DNA of 64,000 bases from Gambelia wislizenii (Eukaryota; Chordata; Lepidosauria; Squamata; Crotaphytidae): contig JAUMIR010000001.1 in assembly GCA_030847615.1 (NCBI GenBank), forward strand, positions 438,580,687 to 438,644,686, written 5' to 3'. Positions 47,156 to 57,165 of this stretch are shown here, piece after piece. Position numbers and translations under genes: made by a program. A model generated the notes under the pieces. The model was not told the DNA's origin and did not search any database. It saw only the letters and a program-made list of their open reading frames with translations. Within the stretch, counting starts at the first letter, position 1. Each line of letters begins with the position of its first letter.

Positions 47156-48182
47156 GCAGTGGCTCCTCTTCGTCTTGGAAAGATGTGACCAGTGGGGTGC
47201 CACAAGGTTCGGTCCTGGGCCCAGTGCTATTCCACATCTTTATCATCAATGACTTGGATGACAGAATTCTGGATGACAGAATTAGGGCATACTTTTCAAA
47301 TTTGCAGATGACACCAAATTAGGAGAATAGCTAACACCCTAGAGGACAGGATCAAAATTCAAAATCACCTGGATAGACTGGAAAGCTGGGCCAAAGCTAA
47401 CAAAATGAAATTCAATACGGAGAAATGTAAGGTACTGCACTTAGGGCGGAAAAACGAAATGCATAGATATAGGATGGGGGAGACCTGGCTGAATGAGACT
47501 ACGTGCGAAAGGGATCTAGGAGTCCTAGTAGACCACAAGTTGAACATGAGTCAACAGTGTGATGCACTGGCTAAAAAGGCCAATGCAATTTTGGGCTGCA
47601 TCAATAGAAATATAGTGTCTAGATCAAGGGAAGTAATAGTGCTGCTCTATTCTGCCTTGGTCAGACCTCACCTAGAATACTGTGTCCAGTTCTGGGCACC
47701 ACAGTTCAAAATGGATATGGACAAATTGGAGCGTGTCCAAAGAAGGGTGACTAAAATGGTGAAAGGCCTGGAAACGATGTCTTATGAGGAGAGACTTAGG
47801 GAGCTGGGTATGTTTAGCCTGGGAAAAAAACAGTTAAGGCGTGATATGATAGCCCTGTTTAAGTATTTGAAGAGGTGTCACGTTGAGGATGGAGCAGGCT
47901 TGTTTTCTGCTGCTCCAGAGACTGGAACACGGAGCAATGGTTACAAGCTCCAGGAACAGAGATTCCACCTCAACATTAGGAGGTACTTTCTGACAGTAAG
48001 AGCTGTTCGGCACTGGAACACACTCCCTCGGAGCGTGGTGGGGTCTCCTTTCTTGGAGGTCTTTAAACAGAGGCTGGATGGCCATCTGTCGGGGATGCTT
48101 TGATCGTGATTTCCTGCGTGGCAGGGGGTTGGACTGGATGGCCCTTGTGGTCTCTTCCAACTCTGCAATTCTATGATTCTAT
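47156..48182 (+). mobile_element. 5'-truncated CR1 LINE
   Basis: It starts with [20 protein letters not shown] coding sequence and ends TCTCTTCCAACTCTGCAATT followed by CTATGATTCTATGA. It closely resembles the CR1 at 37980-38996. It begins immediately after the inverted DIRS segment and ends directly against an L2 whose 3' end is missing. Confidence 0.9.
47157..48103 (+). pseudogene. CR1 ORF2 C-terminal half
   Basis: Frame to about 47322 covers the [18 protein letters not shown] block. A frameshift before the active site turns the FADD box out of frame (47303-47320). A second frame, 47405-48103, carries KFNTEKCKVLHLGRKNEMH, YSALVRPHLEYCVQFWAPQ and RHWNTLPRSVVGSP up to the stop. The second frame is 232 codons without interruption, so the copy is not old. 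Confidence 0.8.
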
Positions 48183-48315
48183 GACTTCAAGACCAGCATA
48201 ATATGGTCATTATGGGAAGTACCAGTAATCAACCTGGCTGCTATATTTTGTACAAGCTGAAGTTTCCAAGCTTGGCACAAGGGTAGCCCCATGTGAGCGC
48301 AGTACAGAAGTCTAA

Positions 48316-49213
48316 TCAAGAGGTTACCAGTGCATGTACTACAGTTTCAAGGTCTCCCTGCTCCAGGTAGTGGCACAGCTGGCATATCAGCTGAAGCTGA
48401 TAACATGAGCTCATGACTGTCACATCCACCTGGGCTATCAAGTGAAGTGACGAGTCAAGGAGCACCCCCAAGCTGCGGACAGAGTCCTTCAAGGGAAGTG
48501 TGACCCCATCCAGGACTGGCTGACATAACTCCATTCCTGGGTTCGGGTTTCCTATGACAAGTACCTCTGTCTTACCTGGATTCAGCCTGAGTCGGTTTTC
48601 CCTCATCCAGTCCATTGCCACCCCAAGACAGGAATTCAGAGGAGAGATACCATCCTTAGTCACTGCATCAGCCCGAGACACAGAGAAATATATTTGGGTG
48701 TCATCAGCATACTGATAACAACGCCCCATGCCTCCAGATGATCTTGCCCAGTGGCTTCATGTAAATATTAAATAGCATTGGGGACAGAAGCACACCTTGA
48801 GGGATGCCCGATTTGAGCTCCCTCTTGGCCGAACAACTGTCCCCAAGTGATACCATCTGGAAGCTACCCAAGAGGTAGGATTGGAACCATTGCAAAGCAG
48901 TGTCGCCGATACCCAGCTCTCTCAGGCTTTCCAGAAGGATACCATGGTCAATGGTATCAAAAGCCGCTGAGAGGTCCAAGAGCACCAACAGGGTCACACT
49001 TCCCCTATCAATGCTCAGACAGAGATCATCATCTAAGGCGACCATGGCAGACTCAACTCCGTATCCCATCCTGAATCTGGTTTGAAATGGATCCAGAAAA
49101 TCGCTTTCCTCCAAGACAACTTGTAGTTGATTGGTGACCACCCTCTCAATCAACTTGCTCAAAAATGGCAGCAGCAAGATAGGTCTATAATTATTTTTAT
49201 CCAGGGAGTCCAA
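48316..49213 (-). pseudogene. L2 ORF2 reverse transcriptase
   Basis: Frame 49213-48704: NNYRPILLLPFLSKLIERVV, FRMGYGVESAM, VLLDLSAAFDTIDHGIL (motif A) and SGIPQGVLLSPMLFNIYMKP. Frame 48729-48316: YQYADDTQIYFSVSR (catalytic YADD) and LNPGKTEVLVIG. A single frameshift near 48715 separates motif B from the YADD box. Catalytic residues are preserved. Confidence 0.85.
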
Positions 49214-49321
49214 GAGGGCGTTTTTAAAAGTGGTCTAACCACTTCCTCCTTAATACAAGAGGGCAGGGACCCCTCCCTGAAGGATGCATTAATTACATTT
49301 TCCAGCATCAGCTTGATAGTA

Positions 49322-49795
49322 TCACCCCCCCTGGACTGCCAGCCAAGTTGGGCAAGGGTCGAGAGGGCAGGGCGACTTTTTCAAACTACTAAGGAGCTCG
49401 TCCATGTCCTCAGTATTTCGCGACTCAAATTTATCCAGTCTAACAGTAAAGACAGAGGCGCTGGATACCTCTCTAGTTGCTACTGACTTAAAGTTGGCAT
49501 CCAAATCAGCTCTCATACAAGAGATTTTATTTGTGAAGTAATCATTAAAAGCGTCACAGCAAGCTATAGTTGGTTCTAATAGAGGGTTCTGGGTGGAAGG
49601 CAATTGAGTTAAATTCCTCACCAGCCTTAACAGCTCAGCTGGACGGGATTTTACAGATGCGATAGATGCAGAATAGAAAGATTTTTTAGCTGCATCTATC
49701 GCCACTTGATAGGACCTAAAAAAGTCCAATGAAGTGTCTTGTCGGATAAGAGTTGAGATTTCAGCCAATGGCACTCTTGTCATTGTCCAACTCAC
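49322..49795 (-). pseudogene. L2 ORF2 linker before the RT
   Basis: Minus-strand frame with STLIRQDTSLDFFRSYQ, YSASIASVKSRPAELLRLVR, FNDYFTNKI and LSSLKKSPCPLDPCPTWL. These are the spacer and the first pre-RT motif of L2-type LINEs. It is separated from the endonuclease and RT frames by small frame changes. Confidence 0.7.
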
Positions 49796-50102
49796 TTCTT
49801 TTGTTTAAGATCTTCAGTAAACCATGGATTACGATTTTTTGTGGGTTGGAAACGATGCTTGGGAGCGATCGTGTCTACAGCTCTGGTAAGGTTGTTATTC
49901 CACATATTAACCAGAGCTTCAACAGAATTGCCGGCATTGCCAACCATAAAACCCCCTAGGGCTGCTTGGAACCTAATAGGTCACATCAGCCTTCAAGGGC
50001 AGACCATTCTAATTGGTCCTCCACACCCAGAGGGAGGGATGGTGGCCTTCAGTCCAACCTTAACCAGGAAATGATCCATCCATGACAATGTGGAGATGCT
50101 AA

Positions 50103-50812
50103 TTAACTCCACCCACAGATGTGCCTGATCGGTGCAGAAGACCACATCGAGGGCATGACCTGTGCAATGTGTGGGCTCAGACACATCTGGGAGAGGCCCA
50201 TGTTTGTCATGGAAACCATGAACTCCCGAGCCACACCAATAAGATCAGTCAAACCAGCCTCGAGGGGGATGTTGAGGTCACCCAGAACTAATAGCCTAGG
50301 GAATTCCAACATGAGCTCCAAGACTAGTTGTATCAGCTCAGCTAGGGATTCTGTTAAGTTATGGGGTGGATGGTAAACCAACAGAATCCCCAGACTCTCC
50401 CTGGTCTTCAAGCTAAGGTAAATGCACTCGATGTGGTCTAATGTACATATAGGTATCCTGGCCAAGGCAAGGTTGTTTTTATGGACCATGGCTATACCCC
50501 CCCTCACCCGCTTTTCCTTACCTGCTCATTGACATACTCAGCTGGAAGGGCCTGAACCCAGGTTACAACGCTATCTGCTCCCAGCCAGGTCTCCATGATA
50601 CATACCAGGTCAGCACTATGATCTATCAGTAAGTCAAACATAATACGGGACTTATTCTTCACTGACCTGGCATTACATAGGAGCAGAGAAAGGTTCAGTG
50701 GCTGGTTAGGCATGCTCACCTGATCTTTTAGGGTAGCAGGGTGAATGGAAGGTAAGATGGATATCAAGCATCCATCACGTCTTCCTCTGTAACGACCTTT
50801 TGCCCTGTTCAT
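50103..50812 (-). pseudogene. L2 ORF2 apurinic-type endonuclease
   Basis: Frame 50812-50504 starts MNRAKGRYRGRRDG and contains LSLLLCNARSVKNKS and VCIMETWLGAD. After a frame change, frame 50507-50103 has RGGIAMVHKNNLA, VYHPPHNL, LLVLGDLNIPLEAG and MGLSQ. These are the N, E, Y and GDxN motifs of LINE endonucleases. One frameshift near 50505 and loss of the final SDH region in frame make it non-functional. Confidence 0.8.
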
Positions 50813-50926
50813 TTAAAGTTTTCAATACACAATTGTCGAGAAAACCTGTACACTCCACCCAGAGTAGTCCCAAGTAAGTGGTTTGTCAAAGGCAACTGTA
50901 GTCAATTATCTCTAAGGTATTATATG

Positions 50927-51908
50927 TGTCATGATGGAGTTCCATCATGTTGCCACAAGGTGCAACTCCCATCATTCTGCTAGAGAACTATAACTCTCTT
51001 TGTTTGTAAACAGATTGTCTTGCCAGCATAGTATCAGGTAAGAAAAGGGTTAATGGGAAGGGGCTCAAGCACCACCTTCACAGAGCTAATGAGAGGACAT
51101 CATTAACATAACACCATGTGACTGGACTGACCAATTACAGCTTTAAGCCCGGGAAATCTGGAGAGGTTTTAATTGCTTTTGTTTGAGACCAGAGAGTGAG
51201 TGAGATGAGTGGGACTTGGAGAAGGAGATTCTGGAAAATGTGAAGGAACAGAGACTGCTATGCTGGTAGAGCACAGCCATTCCATCTCTGGCTTTTGCTC
51301 CCAGCTGCCTGGACAAGATCTCAAGGCAACAAACTGCAAGTATTTAGAAGAGATTAGGGCCTGTTTAGTTGCGTTAGGGAATTCTTTTTAATTTCTTTAC
51401 TTTGGTTGAATGTAGCTAAATTAGTAATTGAATGTAAGCTGAGTAATGTAATGCTTTGATCTTGATACTCTGTATTGCTATCACTTTAAGCCTGCCTGCC
51501 TGAGGTAGGGGAGAACCCTGCCTCATGTGAGACTGCATGACTACTTCTCTTGAATAAAGTAAACTTCTATCTTCCTATGCTGATGCTGACCACATGCCTT
51601 ACTCTTGGCTATGCTACTGTGAACCTCCTCTGGGGTTAGGAGGAGGGAGTTAGTTGATTCTATAGTGGCAAGGAGTGCCACTGATTAACATAGACTACGC
51701 ACAACTTCCCACTGCGTTGTGCGTGTAAAAGGGGGGGTCCCAAGGGGGGAAATAAGCCCCCCAGTTAAAACCCAGTGGGTGGTGGCAGACCGATGGTTTT
51801 TGGAGTTTGTAGGAGGATCCTGGGGTGAGCACACCCAGGACTAACCCTACAAAGAGAGGGCTAGCCTGGAGCTCCTGGGAAGGGAACTCAGGTTTGAGCC
51901 CCGTAACA
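50927..51908 (+). repeat. 5' LTR of the Gmr1-like element
   Basis: 982 bp, TG...CA ends. It contains the near-palindrome CATGATGGAGTTCCATCATG at the start and a polyadenylation signal AATAAA at about 51553. Differences from the 3' LTR that I found: C/T near 51371, G/C near 51440, A/G near 51596, C/G near 51829 and A/G near 51852. Confidence 0.95.
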
Positions 51909-52818
51909 TGGATGGCAGCTTGCGGGATTGGACAAAGCTCAGTTTGGGAAGTTAGGAGAACTACAGGCTCTGCCTCTTGCCTTCAGAGAAAGGGAGATTG
52001 GGGGGTGCTGTAGCCTTGGCTTGTTCAAGTGGGGGACAGAGAGCAGAAAGTGAGAGAGGCTGAGGTCTCTGCTCCATTCGCTCATAGGCTGTGCCCAAAA
52101 CTCCCTGGGAAGGGAGGGGTTGGTTGCTTTTGGTGGAACTGAAAGTGAACAAAGAGGTCTCAAGTCTTGGCTGTTTTCTCTTGTTGGGAGGAAAGGTGTC
52201 CTTGCATTTCTTTTGTGTTGGATGTGCTTCTATGTAAGTGATAGGAAGGGGGGGGCAGGAAGCCCACCAGGCCATTCCTTTGTCTCACTCACTGTAGCAG
52301 AGAGCAGTCCCCTTTGATCTGGTCTCCAGGTGGAGATGCTAGCTCTTGGGGTCCCTGCCTAAGTTTAAAGCTGGTTCCTTCTTGCAAAGTGGTTTTGCTA
52401 AGGGGGCGGAGCTGAGCTGAGAGGAGGGACTAGGGAGGAGCTGAAGCTCTCTGTGTGGCTGGCTACTGTTGCTAGGCAACTGCAGGAGCTAGCTGGATTC
52501 CTAGGGGAGGGGGGACCTTCCCTGTGTCCCAAGTGCTACTTGGACCATTTAAAGTTTTTTTCTCTTTCTCCTGTTGTTAAATAGAAAAGGAGGGGAACCT
52601 TGATTAGGATTCTAGCCTGTCTTTCTAATCTGCCTTTTGGCCTGTGTTCTGTTCTTTCCTGTTGCTTCTACCTGGGGGGGGGCAGCCAATCCCCCCCACA
52701 GAATCACTGTCCTCTGCTGGCAAAAAGAAATTATTACACATTCAACCAAAGTAAGTTTTTAATTTTTTTTTATAGTGGACGGGTTCTGCTATGATAGGAG
52801 TTTAGGAAAGTACATGCT
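51909..52818 (+). other. Untranslated leader of the LTR element, with candidate primer-binding site
   Basis: Sequence directly after the LTR, TGGATGGCAGCTTGCGGGA, begins with the TGG that pairs with a tRNA CCA end and is the candidate primer-binding site; the tRNA was not identified. The remaining 890 bp is GC-richer leader with G runs and no long frame. Confidence 0.6.
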
Positions 52819-52863
52819 TTGACTTTTCACATGATTTTGAGATCTGGGAAATTTAAAGCAAAC

Positions 52864-55800
52864 ATGACTGACCCTGTGACAGCCAGTGATGCTGGTACTT
52901 CTGCTGCTTCTCCTATACCTGATGATTTATTGGGTGTCACCCAGATGACTCCACAGGAATTCGAAGAAAGACAAAGGTGGCTGAGATTGCAAGAATTGCA
53001 AATGCAGCACAAAGAAAAGGAACTTCAATTCAGACTTCAACTTCAGGAGGCAGAAGCTAAAGAAAAAGACACTGAACGCCAGCTGCGATTGCAAATGCAG
53101 GAGATGGCGCTGAAGCAAAGAGAACTGGAATTGAAACTTCAAGAACAGGAATTTCAATTGAAAATGGCGCAACAGGCGCAAAACCCAATGATCAGTGTGC
53201 CACAGCCGGCTCCCATGTTAACAGCTCCAACCCGCCATTACCCCACGTTTCGGGAGGAAGATGATTTTGATGAATACATCACGACTTTTCAGAGAGTCTG
53301 TGTTGACTATGGGGTACGCAAGGAGCACTACATGCGTGAGCTGCGCCCCTTGCTCCCACCAATTCTCAGGTCTGTGGAGGCGGGTTTGGCACCAGAAGAG
53401 ATGCATGATTTTGATCTTTTCTTGGAGCTGGCTAGGAGCCGTCTGGGCTTAACAGCAGAGGCAGCTCGACAACACATGAGGGCCACAAGGTGGACACCTA
53501 CAGTCAATTGTCGTGAGCTGGGACATCGTATCACTCGCAAGTGTGAACTCTGGGCTAAAGCTGCCAAAGCTGACACCGTCGAAAGCATTATCTCTTTGAT
53601 AGCCATGGAACAGTTTCTGTGGCATACACCGCCAGCTATGCGCAATTATATTTTGGATAAAGACCCTAAGACTATGCTTGAGGTGACTATGCTGGCTCAA
53701 CGGTTTATGGAAACCCGAAGGAACCAGAACTTGCAGCCACAGGAAGCGGAACCACACAAGCATAAGTCAGGGAATCAATCTGTCCACAAGTTGGGGAATC
53801 AATCCCCCACCAAAGATCACCGGAATCTGCAATTCCAGAAGACGGGATCACAAGGTGTGCCTAACCAACAGCAGCAACAACCATCCCAACCGGCTCCCAA
53901 GGAGGCTGCGCAACCTCCTCAAGGACAGGGGAAGGTGAAGACTGGCCTGACATGTTTCTCATGTGGAGAAATTGGCCATATCAAAGCGAACTGTAAACAG
54001 GAGCCCAAGGCAATTAACATGATAAGGGCATCCACGTCTGCGCATATGGCAGATGAGAAGGAGGTGCCACCTGACCCTATGACTATTCCGCCTCGTCAAT
54101 GCCATACATTGATGGTGGATGGGAAGGAAGTAGTGGCGTATAGGGACACAGGGGCTCAACTGTCTGCGATTCATCGTACCTATGTTGATCCTAAGTTCTT
54201 GAAGGACAACACGTTAGTCTCTGTACGACCTTTCCACTGCCCACCCATCAAGCTTCCTACGGCTCGTGTGCCAGTGGAATACAAAGGATGGAAGGGCCAA
54301 TGGACGTTTGCAGTCTACAATGACTTCAATTGCCCTGCTATATTGGGTGAAGATTTGGCCTGTCATGTGGAACAATTCCATGAGACTCAAGAGCAGCAAC
54401 CAATGCAGATGCGCAGTGAAGGTCTACATCCGACAGCTGTGGATTCTGACGAGGAGGACTTCCCATCAGATGGCGCCATAGCGGAAGATGTAGCCCTACA
54501 GGATGCTGTGGTCAACGACACACCCACAGGAGTTGATGAGGGAGAACCTGTCCCTGTCAACAATGATTCATTGGCAAGTCTGGAAGGTCAACAGTCTGAA
54601 TCATGCCTGCCTGCGATCCCGATGGAAGATATCGGTCCGGTGGGGTTCCAGCAACTCCAAAAGGAGCAGCAAGATAATCAGACTCAACAAGCTGCTGGGC
54701 AGAAGGTGAAGGATGACAAACAGAGGCCTTCAGGTCCCCAGCAGGCCAGAGTTGTGATTGCCAATGACCCGCTTTCCAAAGAGACTTGGCCGGATGGCCA
54801 ACAGGAAGGCCGGCAGCCACTGGAACAGCTGTTGGTCCACTCCAAGTTCAGCGTCAGACCCTTGAGTCTGATACAGTGCCAGTGGAAAGGAGATTTGTCT
54901 TCTGGGTTGCAGGAGAAGCCCAGGGTGACTTGGGTGACTACAGATGAGAACCTCCAGCTGGCTCCACAGCAACAGACTCCTTGGCACAACCAGGGTGCAG
55001 GACGATGTTCCTTCATGCTGAGAGGTCCAGTGTTAGTCCTCCAGTTGATCTGGCCCACCAAGACGGAGATGTCATGGGAAGGTATGGCCACAGTGTTAGA
55101 GCAGCTTGGGACTGTGGAATGCCTTGTCCAATTTCTGGAAGTCGGGCCCAAGCTGACAATGAACTATGTGGTCTCCCTGCAGACATTCTATAAGAGACCC
55201 AAGCATCTTATGACTCTGCCAATCCCAGAAGAGGATGAAGGGAAATGGCTGGATAGTGCCTGTGATACTCGTGTGGAAGGTGGTGGCCTGGAGGATGTTA
55301 CACCCCCTTCCGACCTCAACGAGAACCATCAGCAGCAGTTCATTCAGTTGGCAGCCAAGTCTGCGTCATTGTTCTCACCTGTTCCAGGTTTCACCGCTCA
55401 GCCTCAGCATGTGGTGGCTGCTGACGACTGCAAGCCGTCTTCAGGGCAGCCCGGACGGGTGTCACATGCCGGGATGACGTCCTTGGAGGAGGAGGTGGAT
55501 CCTGAACACTACCCAATGCTGCATGCAGGAAATCTTTTCAAGAATTTGGGACTTGTCCTGTGTCTATTCTGCTTGCTTTGGACCATAGGCTATTGGCAGG
55601 GGGCCTTAGCCACAGGGTATGGCTATAGCACGGCAGTCATAACCCAAGTGGGCCTGTTTGAATTCAGTGTTCTTCCTTTTGGCCTTCACAAAGTGCCCAC
55701 ACCATTCCAGGGACTTGTAACCCCTCTGCGGAGAAGTGGTTGGGCCTTTGTGATTGCCTCCCTAGATGTCATTGTTATTTTCCCTGATGACTGGGGTGAT

Positions 55801-56235
55801 CCCCTACATCACCTGAAGATAGTCTTTCAACAGCTCCGAGACTCCGGTGCGATGACCATGCTGATCTCCGATGGCTCCACAAGGTCCAGGGGGCTAACAA
55901 GAAGTTACTCCAGTGGAGCCTATCTCTTCAAGACTTTGACTTTGAAATTCAACATGTGTCTGGAACCTCGAACACGGTTGCAGATTCTCTCTCTCGCAGG
56001 GACTTGGTGGGAGGGTAGGAGGACTGGTGTTGCACTATGTTCTATGGCCATGCTTTGTTTCAATTTATTGTTTGAGTTTGCATATGTTCTAACTCTTTCT
56101 GCTCTAGCTCACAGGTTGAAATCCCAGACTGTTTGGTCCTGCTTTCAGCGTCCCAGACCGTCTGAGATTTGGGGGGCGTGTCATGATGGAGTTCCATCAT
56201 GTTGCCACAAGGTGCAACTCCCATCATTCTGCTAG
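52864..56235 (+). CDS. Gag-protease polyprotein with dead RT relic
   Basis: The frame is open from 52819; ATG 52864 (MTDPVTASDAG) is a likely start after a short non-conserved lead. Numbering from 52819: coiled coil about 45-120 rich in Gln/Glu/Leu; SCAN-like capsid region about 140-300 (LEVTMLAQRFMETR at its end); Gln/Pro linker; zinc knuckle CFSCGEIGHIKANC 379-392; retropepsin with active site DTG 443-445 and AILGEDL 507-513; an unrecognised 520-850 section; then relics of RT. In the relic GYWQ is preceded by LLWTI instead of the motif A aspartate, and SLDVIVIF stands where YLDD is expected. RNase H end motifs appear out of frame at 55896-56018. Capsid and protease look intact; polymerase activity is not expected. 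The last codons lie in the 3' LTR. Confidence 0.85.
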   Translation: MTDPVTASDAGTSAASPIPDDLLGVTQMTPQEFEERQRWLRLQELQMQHKEKELQFRLQLQEAEAKEKDTERQLRLQMQEMALKQRELELKLQEQEFQLKMAQQAQNPMISVPQPAPMLTAPTRHYPTFREEDDFDEYITTFQRVCVDYGVRKEHYMRELRPLLPPILRSVEAGLAPEEMHDFDLFLELARSRLGLTAEAARQHMRATRWTPTVNCRELGHRITRKCELWAKAAKADTVESIISLIAMEQFLWHTPPAMRNYILDKDPKTMLEVTMLAQRFMETRRNQNLQPQEAEPHKHKSGNQSVHKLGNQSPTKDHRNLQFQKTGSQGVPNQQQQQPSQPAPKEAAQPPQGQGKVKTGLTCFSCGEIGHIKANCKQEPKAINMIRASTSAHMADEKEVPPDPMTIPPRQCHTLMVDGKEVVAYRDTGAQLSAIHRTYVDPKFLKDNTLVSVRPFHCPPIKLPTARVPVEYKGWKGQWTFAVYNDFNCPAILGEDLACHVEQFHETQEQQPMQMRSEGLHPTAVDSDEEDFPSDGAIAEDVALQDAVVNDTPTGVDEGEPVPVNNDSLASLEGQQSESCLPAIPMEDIGPVGFQQLQKEQQDNQTQQAAGQKVKDDKQRPSGPQQARVVIANDPLSKETWPDGQQEGRQPLEQLLVHSKFSVRPLSLIQCQWKGDLSSGLQEKPRVTWVTTDENLQLAPQQQTPWHNQGAGRCSFMLRGPVLVLQLIWPTKTEMSWEGMATVLEQLGTVECLVQFLEVGPKLTMNYVVSLQTFYKRPKHLMTLPIPEEDEGKWLDSACDTRVEGGGLEDVTPPSDLNENHQQQFIQLAAKSASLFSPVPGFTAQPQHVVAADDCKPSSGQPGRVSHAGMTSLEEEVDPEHYPMLHAGNLFKNLGLVLCLFCLLWTIGYWQGALATGYGYSTAVITQVGLFEFSVLPFGLHKVPTPFQGLVTPLRRSGWAFVIASLDVIVIFPDDWGDPLHHLKIVFQQLRDSGAMTMLISDGSTRSRGLTRSYSSGAYLFKTLTLKFNMCLEPRTRLQILSLAGTWWEGRRTGVALCSMAMLCFNLLFEFAYVLTLSALAHRLKSQTVWSCFQRPRPSEIWGACHDGVPSCCHKVQLPSFC

Positions 56236-57160
56236 AGAACTATAACTCTCTTTGTTTGTAAACAGATTGTCTTGCCAGCATAGTATCAGGTAAGAAAAGG
56301 GTTAATGGGAAGGGGCTCAAGCACCACCTTCACAGAGCTAATGAGAGGACATCATTAACATAACACCATGTGACTGGACTGACCAATTACAGCTTTAAGC
56401 CCGGGAAATCTGGAGAGGTTTTAATTGCTTTTGTTTGAGACCAGAGAGTGAGTGAGATGAGTGGGACTTGGAGAAGGAGATTCTGGAAAATGTGAAGGAA
56501 CAGAGACTGCTATGCTGGTAGAGCACAGCCATTCCATCTCTGGCTTTTGCTCCCAGCTGCCTGGACAAGATCTCAAGGCAACAAACTGCAAGTATTTAGA
56601 AGAGATTAGGGCCTGTTTAGTTGTGTTAGGGAATTCTTTTTAATTTCTTTACTTTGGTTGAATGTAGCTAAATTAGTAATTGAATGTAACCTGAGTAATG
56701 TAATGCTTTGATCTTGATACTCTGTATTGCTATCACTTTAAGCCTGCCTGCCTGAGGTAGGGGAGAACCCTGCCTCATGTGAGACTGCATGACTACTTCT
56801 CTTGAATAAAGTAAACTTCTATCTTCCTATGCTGATGCTGACCACGTGCCTTACTCTTGGCTATGCTACTGTGAACCTCCTCTGGGGTTAGGAGGAGGGA
56901 GTTAGTTGATTCTATAGTGGCAAGGAGTGCCACTGATTAACATAGACTACGCACAACTTCCCACTGCGTTGTGCGTGTAAAAGGGGGGGTCCCAAGGGGG
57001 GAAATAAGCCCCCCAGTTAAAACCCAGTGGGTGGTGGCAGACCGATGGTTTTTGGAGTTTGTAGGAGGATCCTGGGGTGAGGACACCCAGGACTAACCCT
57101 ACAGAGAGAGGGCTAGCCTGGAGCTCCTGGGAAGGGAACTCAGGTTTGAGCCCCGTAACA
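56179..57160 (+). repeat. 3' LTR of the Gmr1-like element
   Basis: 982 bp, same length as the 5' LTR and about 99.5% identical by eye. AATAAA lies at about 56805. Directly followed by the ATATG target duplication. Confidence 0.95.
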
Positions 57161-57165
57161 ATATG

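Larger units (their letters stand above)
48183..50816 (-). mobile_element. L2 LINE, nearly complete coding region, 3' end lost
   Basis: Minus strand: endonuclease start near 50812, RT from about 49213 to 48316, then cut at 48183 where the CR1 3' end abuts. The L2 at 31385-32690 retains the C-terminal region and UTR missing here. Sequence between 50817 and 50926 is probably its 5' UTR, into which the LTR element inserted. Confidence 0.85.
50927..57160 (+). mobile_element. Young non-autonomous Gmr1-like Gypsy LTR retrotransposon
   Basis: Two 982-bp LTRs (50927-51908 and 56179-57160) start TGTCATGATGG and end CCCGTAACA. ATATG is duplicated exactly at 50922-50926 and 57161-57165, a 5-bp target duplication typical of Gypsy integration. 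The leader spans 51909-52818. One 1138-codon frame covers gag, protease and a pol relic. A purine-rich tract (GAGATTTGGGGGGCG) precedes the 3' LTR. I counted about five LTR differences (about 0.5%), so insertion was recent. No envelope, no integrase and no working reverse transcriptase are present. Confidence 0.9.

Noticed and set aside
50927..57160. Endogenous retrovirus with envelope
   Set aside because: The 5-bp duplication, SCAN-like capsid and pol wording fit a Gmr1-like Gypsy element, and there is no envelope frame, signal peptide or transmembrane pattern after pol.
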